Below are positions 52,031-60,987 of a stretch of DNA of 64,000 bases, piece after piece. The position numbers were made by a program, and so were the translations under genes. This stretch comes from Clostridiales bacterium (GTDB lineage Bacteria > Bacillota > Clostridia > Saccharofermentanales > Saccharofermentanaceae): NCBI GenBank assembly GCA_017615755.1, contig JAFZZM010000010.1:53205-117204 (forward strand). Direction: 5' to 3'. Each line of letters opens with the position of its first letter. The stretch's first letter is position 1. The notes beneath the pieces were generated by a model. The model ran no database searches and was not told where the DNA came from. It saw only the letters and a program-made list of their open reading frames with translations.

Positions 52031-54763
52031 CTATTCCAGCAGTTTGTCGATCGCGGTCACCGCATCGTCATACTGGAAGTCATTCAAAAGATTGCGGATA
52101 CGGCGCAGTGCCAGGGTCTGCTGTTCGCCGACCTCAAAGCCCAGGAGCCAGTCGAGCTTCTCGAGTGCCACATCGGCTTCGAAATCTTCGACGGAACTCT
52201 TCATCTCGGTGAGCGCGGCCTTGAAGTCCGCTTCCTGCATCGCCGGCTTCGGCGCACCGTCGTTCTCCACCTTATCCGTCGCCGCCGTCACACCTCTCGC
52301 CTTCAGCTCGATAGCAATATCGTCGAGAAGTGAGCTGTAGTTCACCAGAAGATCCTGGTAATCCGAATCGATGAAATCAAAATGGCCGTCGTAGTTGGCA
52401 AACTCGTGTGCTTTTGCCTGCTCCGAAAGCTCTTGCGCGCCGATCGATGCGGCGACGCTTTTCAGGGCGTGTACCTCGATACCGTATTCGTTATAGTTCT
52501 TCTGCTCGGCCAGTTCGCGGATACGGTCAAGCTTGATGATACCGTCTTCGTAAACGACCTTGAGAAGGCTCAGGTAGTTATCCATGTTGTTGCCGCAGTT
52601 CAAAAGACCTCTTGCCATATCTACGCCGCGGAGCTGGATCTCGCCCTCGCCGGCCTTCGGGGCACTGGCCACGGTGACCTGCTTCCTGATGATCATGTCC
52701 TCCGGGAGGCTGGACTTAAGTGCTTTTTCCAGCTGGGCAAGCTCGATCGGCTTACTGACGTAGCCCTGGAAGCCTTCCTTGATGAACATGTCGCGGACAC
52801 CGCTGACTGCGTTCGCCGTAAGCGCGATGACCGGTACGGTCTTGAAATACTCGTCGTCCATCTTGCGGATCAGTCGGAGCGTATCGATACCATCGAGTTC
52901 CGGCATCATGTGGTCCATGAAGATCAGGTGGAAATGCTGCTCCTCGTTCTTCAGGATATCGAGGCACTGCTGACCGCTGTTCGCCGTGGTGACGTGCATC
53001 TGGTACGGCTCGAGAAGTCCCTTGACGACCTTGAGGTTGACGGCGTTGTCGTCGACCACGAGGATCCGGACTTCCGGTGCGATGAAGCTCTCGTGGAACT
53101 CGTCGGTCTCGAGAGACTCGATCGGCTTGTCACGGAGAACGGACGCAAATACCGCGGAATAGACCGGACGGCGCACAACGAGTACGTCCTTGTAACCGGT
53201 CGCAAGCTGGTTCGTATCGATCATGATGACGATCTTCGGGTTGCCGTGTTCCTGGGCAAAAGCACGCAGCTTCTGCGTATTGGCATCGAAAATATCACGG
53301 GCAACGAAGAAGTAGGAATACTTCGCGCTAGAGTTCTTCTCGAGGTCATAGATATCAGAAGCAAAACGCGCTGAAACGCCGAGGCGCTGCAGGTCCGCTC
53401 TTGCGGATTCTCTGTAGATCGGCTTGTCGTCGAGGTAGAAAATATGCTCTTTCTTGGCATCCGGGACGCTGGACATAGGCTGCGCGCGGACGATGAACTG
53501 GTGCAGTTCGAAGGAGAACGTACTTCCCTTGCCGTAGGTACTCTGTACGGAGATCGTGCCGCCCATGAGGTCGAGGAGCTGCTTACAGATGGAAAGACCG
53601 AGTCCCGTACCTTCGATGGAACGGTTCTGTCTGGTATCCAGTCGCTGGAAGCTGTTGAACAATCTCTGCTTGTCCTCTTCACGGATACCGGCACCGGTAT
53701 CGGAAACGTCAAAGTGCAGCAGACACATGTCATTCGTCAGCGCTCTATGTGTTACACGAAGACCGATATGTCCCTGGGATGTAAACTTCACGGCGTTGTT
53801 CAGAAGATTCAGCAGGATCTGACGAAGACGGATCTCGTCACCCACCATTTCCGCCGGGATATTCGGGTCCACATCCACCACCAGATCGAGGTTCTTGTCG
53901 GCCATACGGACGTTGATGATGTTGATGATGTCGTTGATGACCGAAGTCAGCTGGTATCGTACGTTGATGATCTCCATCTTACCGGATTCGATCTTACTGA
54001 AGTCCAGGATATCGTTGACGATGGAAAGAAGCGCATTGCCCGCGGACTTGATATTTCGGGCATTCTCACGCACACTCGGGTTGATGTCGTCTCGTAGTAT
54101 CATCTCCGTCATACCGACGATCGCGTTCATCGGGGTACGGATCTCGTGGGACATGCTCGCAAGGAAGTCTGCCTTGGTCTGGGATGCCGCAACGGCCTCT
54201 TTCTTCTTGATCTCAACGATCTGCAGGAGATCTTCTGTACTTCTGGACTTGTCCACGAGTGTCTGTCTGGATCGGTTGATGAAAGAAACGAGGCACATCA
54301 GGAAGACCTGGGATACCAGAAGGATCGTGATACGTACTGCCAGCTCCAGCCAGCCCATGGTCATCAGGGAGTTGGTCAGGAGCGTGTAGTCGAATACGAT
54401 CCAGAACGCATAGTACAAAGCCGTAAAGAACAGGCAGTACAGGTTGACACTAAAGTCGAAGTACAAGGAAATGATACACGCAACCGTGATAAATCCGTCC
54501 TGGATAGTACCCGGGTTCTTGTAGTAAATACCGTACAAGACGACGATCGCTAAGTAGAACGTGGTCATCATGTACATCTGGAATTTCAGGTTCCGTCTTG
54601 CGATATGTGTCAGGAAAAAAGCAACGATCGGTGTGATCAGGCAGTACAGCGAGAAATAAAGCGGGTACTGCATAATGGAGATCGATACACACAGGAAGAA
54701 GCCGCAAACAAAAAAGTAAATGGCAAGGAGGATTCTCTGGGCATCTTTGACTTCCAAAAGCAT
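52031..54763 (-). CDS. Hybrid sensor histidine kinase (TM-HisKA-HATPase-pseudoREC-REC-HPt)
   Basis: 910 residues. Six membrane helices (10-162) with very short outer loops; HisKA with His206 in MSHEIRTPMNAIVG; HATPase with NLLNNAVKF, DTGAG and GTGLGLSICKQL; a receiver-like domain at about 465-580 lacking the acidic pocket and phospho-Asp (YLDDKPIYRESARADL, FVARDIF); a true REC at about 600-720 with ILVVDDNAVN and LIFMDHMMPELDG; and an HPt domain with VHALKSVAASIG. This is a phosphorelay in one chain, probably feeding the adjacent REC-GGDEF protein. Starts 3 nt after the lipid-kinase stop. Confidence 0.93.
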   Translation of the reverse strand: MLLEVKDAQRILLAIYFFVCGFFLCVSISIMQYPLYFSLYCLITPIVAFFLTHIARRNLKFQMYMMTTFYLAIVVLYGIYYKNPGTIQDGFITVACIISLYFDFSVNLYCLFFTALYYAFWIVFDYTLLTNSLMTMGWLELAVRITILLVSQVFLMCLVSFINRSRQTLVDKSRSTEDLLQIVEIKKKEAVAASQTKADFLASMSHEIRTPMNAIVGMTEMILRDDINPSVRENARNIKSAGNALLSIVNDILDFSKIESGKMEIINVRYQLTSVINDIINIINVRMADKNLDLVVDVDPNIPAEMVGDEIRLRQILLNLLNNAVKFTSQGHIGLRVTHRALTNDMCLLHFDVSDTGAGIREEDKQRLFNSFQRLDTRQNRSIEGTGLGLSICKQLLDLMGGTISVQSTYGKGSTFSFELHQFIVRAQPMSSVPDAKKEHIFYLDDKPIYRESARADLQRLGVSARFASDIYDLEKNSSAKYSYFFVARDIFDANTQKLRAFAQEHGNPKIVIMIDTNQLATGYKDVLVVRRPVYSAVFASVLRDKPIESLETDEFHESFIAPEVRILVVDDNAVNLKVVKGLLEPYQMHVTTANSGQQCLDILKNEEQHFHLIFMDHMMPELDGIDTLRLIRKMDDEYFKTVPVIALTANAVSGVRDMFIKEGFQGYVSKPIELAQLEKALKSSLPEDMIIRKQVTVASAPKAGEGEIQLRGVDMARGLLNCGNNMDNYLSLLKVVYEDGIIKLDRIRELAEQKNYNEYGIEVHALKSVAASIGAQELSEQAKAHEFANYDGHFDFIDSDYQDLLVNYSSLLDDIAIELKARGVTAATDKVENDGAPKPAMQEADFKAALTEMKSSVEDFEADVALEKLDWLLGFEVGEQQTLALRRIRNLLNDFQYDDAVTAIDKLLE

Positions 54764-54766
54764 AGA

Positions 54767-55723
54767 TCAGATTCCTCCTTCCGCACGGCAGTTTTCCTTC
54801 AGGATTACATTCTGAGGAAGAACGAATTTCAGCGCGGCCGGCATAACACGAACCGCATATTCGTTATGGTGTTCTTTCATATCGAAAGTCTCTCCGTCTG
54901 CAGAGAAATAGATGATCCTTCCCTCCGGCGCTTTTACACGGAGTTCGGCCGCATCCAGAGAAACCAGAGACGAACCGATCTTATCGAGCTTTCCCTGACG
55001 GAAATGGTTCATGTGCTTCATGACTGCGAACATGGTATTGGCATCGTAGAGGATCGTCTTCATCTTGGCATTGACCGGGCACGCCCGATCAAAAGGCGTG
55101 AACGATCCGCCGTAAGTGATGCCGTTTAAGGCAGTGATCATGGTCTTTCTTCCTGAAAAATCATGTCCGTCGATATCGATCGTATACATGGAGTGTCTTA
55201 CCGCGACCGCGTTTTTCATGATGGCCGTATAGTACGGAAGCTTCGAACCGACGATGGAAAAACGCGCCAGACTGTTGATGTCCATGGCTACCTTCGCATC
55301 AAAACCGGTGGAACAGAAATTAAGTGCTTTTCCAAAACCGAAATCGAGAAGGTCAAGGTACATCGGGGTGCCGTTGACCAGGGCATTGAGGTTGCGGAAA
55401 GGTTCTTCTTCTCCCTCGAACACTTTCAGGATGTCGTTGGTCATGCCGCAAGGGAAAAATGCGATCTCGACCATGGAGAGGTTCGGGATGCCGCTGACCG
55501 CGCGGCAGAGCGTACCGGAACCGCCGCAGATATAAAGGCGGATGGTCTCGTCTTCGAAAATATGGCAGAGACGACCGACAAGGATGGTCTCATGGCCGCA
55601 ATACTCCGTCGTGAATACAAGCGCTTCCAGATCCGGTCTGGTAGCGATAAATGAACGCACGCGGACGGAGATATTCTCTTTCTCTCTTCCTGCCCGAGGA
55701 TTGATTATAAAAATGTGTTTCAT
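54767..55723 (-). CDS. Diacylglycerol kinase-family protein with altered catalytic motif
   Basis: 318 residues of the DagK/YegS lipid-kinase fold: FIINPRAGREKE at the start, a nucleotide loop, and FFPCGMTNDILKVF. The catalytic GGDGT is GGSGT here (residues 67-71, Ser69 for Asp), and the following NEVV-type helix reads LCRAVSG. Loss of the Asp could lower or change activity. The C-terminal half has the usual beta-sandwich with GITYGGSF. First gene of the long minus-strand block, 3 nt before the hybrid kinase, so it may act as a lipid-level partner in signalling (inference). Confidence 0.82.
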   Translation of the reverse strand: MKHIFIINPRAGREKENISVRVRSFIATRPDLEALVFTTEYCGHETILVGRLCHIFEDETIRLYICGGSGTLCRAVSGIPNLSMVEIAFFPCGMTNDILKVFEGEEEPFRNLNALVNGTPMYLDLLDFGFGKALNFCSTGFDAKVAMDINSLARFSIVGSKLPYYTAIMKNAVAVRHSMYTIDIDGHDFSGRKTMITALNGITYGGSFTPFDRACPVNAKMKTILYDANTMFAVMKHMNHFRQGKLDKIGSSLVSLDAAELRVKAPEGRIIYFSADGETFDMKEHHNEYAVRVMPAALKFVLPQNVILKENCRAEGGI

Positions 55724-55838
55724 ATCGTTTCAAGCATCCTATTCAACGACGCGGACCGGGCGGGTCGGCATCGTTCCCCAAATTACGTTTAGGATACCAC
55801 ATATTAAAATATATTAAAAGATAAAGCTTTATTGAATC

Positions 55839-55858
55839 GCGCGCCCGAATCAGCGCGC
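55839..55858 (-). terminator. GC-rich hairpin after the CmpB-like gene
   Basis: GCGCGC/GCGCGC arms with an 8-nt loop, followed on the minus strand by an AT-rich stretch with several short T runs, 20 nt after the stop of the gene at 55879. Confidence 0.5.
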
Positions 55859-55878
55859 CGGACGCACGCGGGCAGATA

Positions 55879-56937
55879 TTACTCGTCCTGCGACTCTTTA
55901 ACGGACTCGATTGAATCAGCCTGCGCCTCTTCGATAGCCTCGATCTGCTTTAAGAATTCTACCTTCTCGGCGTTCTCCTCGGAGTTGCCTCCACGGATGC
56001 GCGGAAGGTGCTTGCTGAGGCTGGAGATCTTACTGAGCGCGATATTTCCGTATCCGCCGATGTTGATGGAAACCGTCTTCACGATACGCTTCTCGGTGTG
56101 GCGTACGAGTTTGGCAAAACCGGTGACTTTCTTACCGATGGCATCCTTGGTGTTTCCAAGCGCTTCCTTCGGATTTCCGATCTTGATCTCCTTCGGCTTG
56201 AGTTTGGCAAGAAGCGCCCTCTCCTCATCTCTATGTTTCTTGGCCAGTGCTCGCTCCTCTTTACGATGCTTCTGATAAAGCACTCGCCAGTCGTTGTAGG
56301 CGTCGCGGGTCGGCTGGCTCTTCGTGATGACCGTGTCCACGCCGCCGTAGATACCGCCGCCGATCTTGTCGGAGATCACCTTCATCTCGCCGGAAATGCC
56401 GCCGATGATGAGGATACGTTTCTTGAGGCCGATCAGTGCGCAGACCGTGGCCACGATGTCGCAAAGGAGAATGATCGATAAGAAACCCAGGATCAGGATC
56501 TGCAGCCAGTCCGGAGTCTTGTTGAGAAGCCAGAGCACGGACGGATGCAGGACGTAGATACCGAAAGAACATGCGATGCCCCAGTAGAGCGAGAACTTCG
56601 GACAGATGAAGCCCCAGAGGTTCAGTTTCTCGTCGGTGTAGTCCCACCAGCGCATCTTGAAGATCTTGAAGAGAATGTAGCCGGCCCAGAATTCAACGAA
56701 TGTACAGATCGCCATGGAGCCGAAGAACAGAAGGAAGAAGTTGAACTTGATCTTTTCAAGGATCAGGATAACGCCGTAAAAACCGACGCCGTAGACCGGG
56801 CAAAGCGGTCCGTTCAGGAATCCGCGGTTGACGAAGTGGCCTTCATCGAAGCCGTAGTAGATGACCTCGAGGATCCAGCCGAGAAATGCATATATGAAAA
56901 ACATGCAGTATGAATCAACAAACGGATAAAAATGCAT
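55879..56937 (-). CDS. Putative ABC-transporter type IV (CmpB-like) membrane protein with charged C-terminal tail
   Basis: 352 residues from ATG 56937, after AAGGAAG; a TTG at 56967 is less likely. Five membrane helices in the first 185 residues carry the family pattern YAFLGWILEVIYY...RGFLNGPLCPVYGVG...FVEFWAGYILFKIF. The C-terminal 150 residues are cytoplasmic, Lys/Arg/Glu-rich and partly coiled-coil. Despite the family name, no ATPase or other transporter part is near. Function unknown. Divergent from the GH43 gene. Confidence 0.8.
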   Translation of the reverse strand: MHFYPFVDSYCMFFIYAFLGWILEVIYYGFDEGHFVNRGFLNGPLCPVYGVGFYGVILILEKIKFNFFLLFFGSMAICTFVEFWAGYILFKIFKMRWWDYTDEKLNLWGFICPKFSLYWGIACSFGIYVLHPSVLWLLNKTPDWLQILILGFLSIILLCDIVATVCALIGLKKRILIIGGISGEMKVISDKIGGGIYGGVDTVITKSQPTRDAYNDWRVLYQKHRKEERALAKKHRDEERALLAKLKPKEIKIGNPKEALGNTKDAIGKKVTGFAKLVRHTEKRIVKTVSINIGGYGNIALSKISSLSKHLPRIRGGNSEENAEKVEFLKQIEAIEEAQADSIESVKESQDE

Positions 56938-56991
56938 CACGAAACTTCCTTTCTTCAAACTATTCAATTATACATTTCTTACTTTGATTTT

Positions 56992-56999
56992 GCTATAAT
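56992..56999 (+). promoter_or_regulatory. Extended -10 promoter of the GH43 gene
   Basis: TGCTATAAT (56991-56999) gives the TGN-extended -10; no clear -35. AAAGGAG at 57019-57025 lies before the ATG. On the opposite strand TATAAT (56967-56972) may serve the CmpB-like gene, making this a divergent promoter region. Confidence 0.6.
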
Positions 57000-57034
57000 T
57001 GAGGAAAACTTAGTTTTTCAAAGGAGATTTTTCT

Positions 57035-58519
57035 ATGGCCAATCCATATTTACCCATGTGGGAGCACATTCCGGACGGTGAACCGCGTATTTTCGGTGAC
57101 CGCGTCTACATCTACGGTTCGCATGACAATGCCGATACGGACGAGTTCTGCGATTTCTGCCTGAAAGTATGGTCGGCTCCGGTTTCTGACCCGACCAACT
57201 GGACAGCCCACGGTATTGCTTTTTCTACCCGCGACTTCCCGGGGCACCCGGCGGATACGGATTGGACAGACGGTCGTCTTTTCGCTCCGGACGTTGTCGA
57301 AAAAGACGGAAAATACTACCTTTACGCATATATCCAGAACGCTCCCGGTTGTGTGGCTGTTGCCGATAAGCCGGAAGGCCCGTTCAAGCTGATCTCGCGC
57401 TACAAGCACAACATCGAGAACCACCCGGACGGCGGTATCTTCATCGACCCGGGCACGCTCGTTGACGATGACGGACGCGTGTATGTTTACTGCGGCTTCC
57501 TGCGTTCCTACATGTTCGAGGTCAATCCGGACAACATGTACGAAGTGATCGATGGGTCTTTTAAGATGGATATCATCCCGAACACTGCACCGTTCAACTT
57601 CTTCGAGGCTTGCTCTCCTCGTAAGATCAACGGCAAGTACTACATGATCTACTCTTCTGCCGAGCCGACCAGCCAGCTGGTCTACGCCGTATCCGACTCC
57701 CCGACGGGTCCTTTTGAATACAAGGGCACGCTCGTGGATTCCGGCTGCTGCTATCCCGGCGGTAACGATCACGGTTCTGTCGGCAAAGTCGGCGACCAGT
57801 GGTACATCTTCTATCACAGAATGACGAACGGTTCCATCATGAGCCGTGTCGGCTGTGCGGATAAGATCACGCTCAACGAAGACGGTACATTTACTCAGGC
57901 CGAGATGACTTCTCTGGGCTTCGAGGATATCCTCAATCCGTATCTTCCGACCAACCCGCAGATGGCGTGTGTCCTGACCAACGGCGCGACGATCACCGAG
58001 AGAACGCCTTTCGACCAGTGCATCACGAAGATCTCCGACGGTTCGGTATTCGGCTTCAAGTACTACGATTTCGGTGAGTCTTCCGGTTCCGAAATGAAGT
58101 GTGTCATCAAGCTCGACAACTGCTACATGAGCGGTAAGATCCATATCTTCGCCGACGGTGTTCCGATGGATGCGGTCGAGAAATACGCCCGTCCGATCTT
58201 CCCGGATGAGCCGAACGCGGAAGCGAAAAAAGCAGCGCGTGCGGATTCTTCTTCCAAGGTCTATGGCTTCAGCGGCAAGCTTCTTGATGAGTTCTGCACA
58301 CCTGAGTACACCGGCAAGTTCGGTCTTTCCCGCGATGGTCGCGAGATCGGCTGCGTCGACTTTTCTTCGAATGCGAGCATCGTGACCGCAACCGTTGAAG
58401 GTTTGACAGGCAAACATGCGATCTACTTCCTCGTAGAAGGACGTTACAAGGGCTGGGGCGGTCATTACATGGACGGCAGAAATCTCTTCGATTTCTACGG
58501 ATTCGTGTTCCAGGTGTGA
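57035..58519 (+). CDS. Glycoside hydrolase family 43 enzyme with C-terminal CBM6-like domain, no signal peptide
   Basis: 494 residues. GH43 five-blade propeller to about 300 with the expected acidic triad: D14 in IPDGEPRIFGDRVYIYGSH, D138 in FIDPG, and E191 in FFEACSPRK. The C-terminal 130 residues form a beta-sandwich like CBM6-type modules attached to this subgroup, which is usually annotated as arabinofuranosidase or xylosidase. No signal peptide, so it should work on imported oligosaccharides in the cytoplasm. No sugar transporter or regulator lies nearby, so it is probably a lone unit. Confidence 0.88.
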   Translation: MANPYLPMWEHIPDGEPRIFGDRVYIYGSHDNADTDEFCDFCLKVWSAPVSDPTNWTAHGIAFSTRDFPGHPADTDWTDGRLFAPDVVEKDGKYYLYAYIQNAPGCVAVADKPEGPFKLISRYKHNIENHPDGGIFIDPGTLVDDDGRVYVYCGFLRSYMFEVNPDNMYEVIDGSFKMDIIPNTAPFNFFEACSPRKINGKYYMIYSSAEPTSQLVYAVSDSPTGPFEYKGTLVDSGCCYPGGNDHGSVGKVGDQWYIFYHRMTNGSIMSRVGCADKITLNEDGTFTQAEMTSLGFEDILNPYLPTNPQMACVLTNGATITERTPFDQCITKISDGSVFGFKYYDFGESSGSEMKCVIKLDNCYMSGKIHIFADGVPMDAVEKYARPIFPDEPNAEAKKAARADSSSKVYGFSGKLLDEFCTPEYTGKFGLSRDGREIGCVDFSSNASIVTATVEGLTGKHAIYFLVEGRYKGWGGHYMDGRNLFDFYGFVFQV

Positions 58520-58609
58520 TGCGCGTCTGAATCGTCAAAATGGGGGAACCGCAGAAAAGCCGCGGGCAAGTGCTTTTGCTCAAGAAAAAACAGTTAGAGG
58601 GTAATAACC

Positions 58610-60220
58610 ATGAGTGAGATTTATGTTGTAGGACATAAGAATCCGGACACCGATACCGTGGTGTCGGCGATGGCGTATGCGGCGCTGAAACAGGCGCTGG
58701 GCGAGCACGATTACACGGCCGCCCGTCTCGACCACCTGAGCGACGAGACCAAGCGGATGCTGCAGCGTTTCGGGTTTGAGACGCCGATGCGGCTTCGCGA
58801 CGTGCGTACGCAGGTTAAAGATCTGGATTTCGATACGCCGCCGGCGCTGAATGCTTCGGTGACGCTGGACCTGGCGTGGAATACCATGAACGATGGCAAG
58901 ACCACCGTCATTCCGGTCATCAACGATGACGGCACGCTGTACGGAATTTTGTCTTCGAGCGATATCGCGTCTTACAGCATGAAGACGATCCACGAACCAA
59001 GGATCGACGATGTGCCGCTTTTTAACCTTTTGAGCGTGCTCGAGGGGCGGATCGTCAACGAGAACGATATCACCGTGGATTCGATTTCCGGCGAGATCTC
59101 CATCGCGCTGCCGCAGTCCTGCGAGAACCTGCTTTTCAGCTCGAAGGATTCCATCGTCATCTGCGGCAATCAGGGGGACATGGTCAAGCGTGCGCTCGAG
59201 ATCGGCGTCAACTGCCTGATCCTGTGCCAGACTGACGTGGATCCGTCCTGGTTTTCCACGCCGACTTCCACTTGTGTGATTTCCACGCCGCTCGACGCGA
59301 ACAAGGTCGCCAAGCTGATCTATCAGGCGATCCCGATCGCACGTGCGTGCTTTACCGGCAACATTGAGTGCTTCCACCTCACCGACTACATCGACGATGT
59401 ACGCGAGGTCGTGCTGAAGAGCCGTTTCAGAAGTTATCCGGTGCTGGATGAAAACGATAAAGTCATCGGTACTTTGGCCCGATTCCATTTGCTGCGTCCG
59501 CGCAGAAAGAGAGTCGTCCTTGTGGACCACAATGAACTTGCCCAGGCTGTTCCGGGGCTTGAGCAGGCGGAGATCCTCGGGATCATCGACCACCACCGCC
59601 TGGCGGATATCCAGACCACACAGCCGATCGCGATGCGTAATGAGCCTGTCGGCAGTACGACGACGATCATCACGGAGCTGTATCAGGAAAACGGCGTCAT
59701 GCCTTCGGTCAAAATGGCCGGCCTGATGTGTGCGGCGATCCTTTCCGATACGGTCATGTTCAAATCACCGACCTGCACGCAGCGGGATATCGCGATGGCC
59801 GAGCGTCTCGCACGTATCGCCGGTGTTTCGATCGACGAACTCGGACGCGACCTCTTCGCCTCCTCTTTCGAAAGCAAAACGGTGGAAGAGCTTTTCAAGG
59901 CGGACTTCAAGGAATTCCATATCGCCGAGCAGACTTTGGGCGTGGCGCAGATCATCTGCATCGACTCGTTCAAGATGCTGGATAGAAAGGATGAGTTCCT
60001 GGCGCATATGAATTCGCTCCGCTCCGACCGTGGCTACGATTTCGTGATCCTGATGCTCACGGACGTACTGCAGGAAGGTACCGAGCTTCTCTATGTCGGC
60101 GAGGACGACACCATCCGCTTCGCGTTCAATGTCGAGCCGAAGGACAATCACGTGTTCCTGCCGGGCGTTATGTCCAGAAAAAAACAGATCATCCCGATGC
60201 TCACCGCTTTGTGGGGCTGA
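58610..60220 (+). CDS. ppaC: Manganese-dependent inorganic pyrophosphatase (family II) with CBS and DRTGG insert
   Basis: 536 residues, longer than the 310-residue core enzyme because of a regulatory insert of about 230 residues (about 70-300) with two CBS motifs and a DRTGG-like part. Metal-site motifs of the DHH family are intact: H9, D13 and D15 in GHKNPDTD, then VDHNE, and DHHR near residue 325. The C-terminal DHHA2 domain ends with the substrate-binding SRKKQ near 526. Hydrolyses pyrophosphate to drive biosynthesis; CBS-PPases respond to adenine nucleotides. The 90-nt gap upstream contains one AAAAGCACT word. Confidence 0.93.
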   Translation: MSEIYVVGHKNPDTDTVVSAMAYAALKQALGEHDYTAARLDHLSDETKRMLQRFGFETPMRLRDVRTQVKDLDFDTPPALNASVTLDLAWNTMNDGKTTVIPVINDDGTLYGILSSSDIASYSMKTIHEPRIDDVPLFNLLSVLEGRIVNENDITVDSISGEISIALPQSCENLLFSSKDSIVICGNQGDMVKRALEIGVNCLILCQTDVDPSWFSTPTSTCVISTPLDANKVAKLIYQAIPIARACFTGNIECFHLTDYIDDVREVVLKSRFRSYPVLDENDKVIGTLARFHLLRPRRKRVVLVDHNELAQAVPGLEQAEILGIIDHHRLADIQTTQPIAMRNEPVGSTTTIITELYQENGVMPSVKMAGLMCAAILSDTVMFKSPTCTQRDIAMAERLARIAGVSIDELGRDLFASSFESKTVEELFKADFKEFHIAEQTLGVAQIICIDSFKMLDRKDEFLAHMNSLRSDRGYDFVILMLTDVLQEGTELLYVGEDDTIRFAFNVEPKDNHVFLPGVMSRKKQIIPMLTALWG

Positions 60221-60244
60221 TCTGCTTCCTGTTTCGATTCTCCG

Positions 60245-60284
60245 GGTTCGGTTCCTTCTTCGAAGGGCCGAACCTTTTTGTTTT
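60245..60284 (+). terminator. Terminator of the pyrophosphatase gene
   Basis: GGTTCGG/CCGAACC outer stem with a CCTTC/GAAGG inner stem, then TTTTTGTTTT. It sits between convergent genes and may serve the response regulator gene less efficiently in reverse. Confidence 0.88.
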
Positions 60285-60297
60285 GCGTGGTTTGTTT

Positions 60298-60987
60298 TCA
60301 GGTTTTATTCTTCCAGATGTAGCCGCACTTGATAACGGTCTCGATGTGGTAGCTCGCTTTTCCGAGCGTGGCGCGCAGCTTCTTGACGTAGGTATCGACG
60401 GCCCGGTCGTAGCCCTCGTAGTCGTCGCCCCAGACCTTGTCGAGGATCAGTTCGCGGCTCAGGATGCGCTCTTTGTTTTCGATGAAAAACAAAAGGAGGT
60501 CGTACTCTTTCGGAGACATCTCGATCTTCTTGCCGTCAACACTCACCTGCCGTCTGGCCGGCTCGATCGTGATCTCGTCGACCGCGATACGTCCGTCCTT
60601 GACCAGAAGGCCGCGGTAACGGTTGATCAGCGCGTTGACCTTCATGAGGAGAAGCTTGGTGGAATACGGCTTGGTCACATACTCATCCGCGCCGATCTCG
60701 TACCCCTCGATAATGTCGTTCTCCGCGCCGAGTGCAGTCAGGAAGATCACCGGCACATCGTAGCGGCTCCGGATAAACTTGCAGACTTCTTTTCCGTCTT
60801 TGCCGGGCATCATGATGTCCAGGATGATCGCGTCGTACCGGTTCTTCTCGACCATGACGCAGGCATCGTTGCCGTTGCCGACCACGTCCACCTCGTACCC
60901 GTTCTTGCGGAACACCGTCGCCGCGATGGAACGAAGCGCCACATCATCTTCTGCAAAAAGGAGTTTGTAATCACTAACCTCTGTCAT
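60298..60987 (-). CDS. OmpR-family response regulator
   Basis: 229 residues. REC domain with acidic pocket E13-D14-D15, phospho-Asp57 in AIILDIMMPGKDG, and K106-type lysine in YVTKPY; C-terminal winged helix with the OmpR pattern MSPKEYDLLLFFIENKERILSRE and RAVDTYVKKLRATL. Overlaps the start of the downstream kinase gene by 4 nt (ATGA). Target genes unknown. Confidence 0.95.
   Translation of the reverse strand: MTEVSDYKLLFAEDDVALRSIAATVFRKNGYEVDVVGNGNDACVMVEKNRYDAIILDIMMPGKDGKEVCKFIRSRYDVPVIFLTALGAENDIIEGYEIGADEYVTKPYSTKLLLMKVNALINRYRGLLVKDGRIAVDEITIEPARRQVSVDGKKIEMSPKEYDLLLFFIENKERILSRELILDKVWGDDYEGYDRAVDTYVKKLRATLGKASYHIETVIKCGYIWKNKT

Noticed and set aside
57050..58465. Long minus-strand open frame (about 470 codons) opposite the GH43 gene
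   Set aside because: The + strand has a complete GH43 protein with a ribosome site and promoter; the other frame has an Arg/Asp/Val-rich shadow composition.
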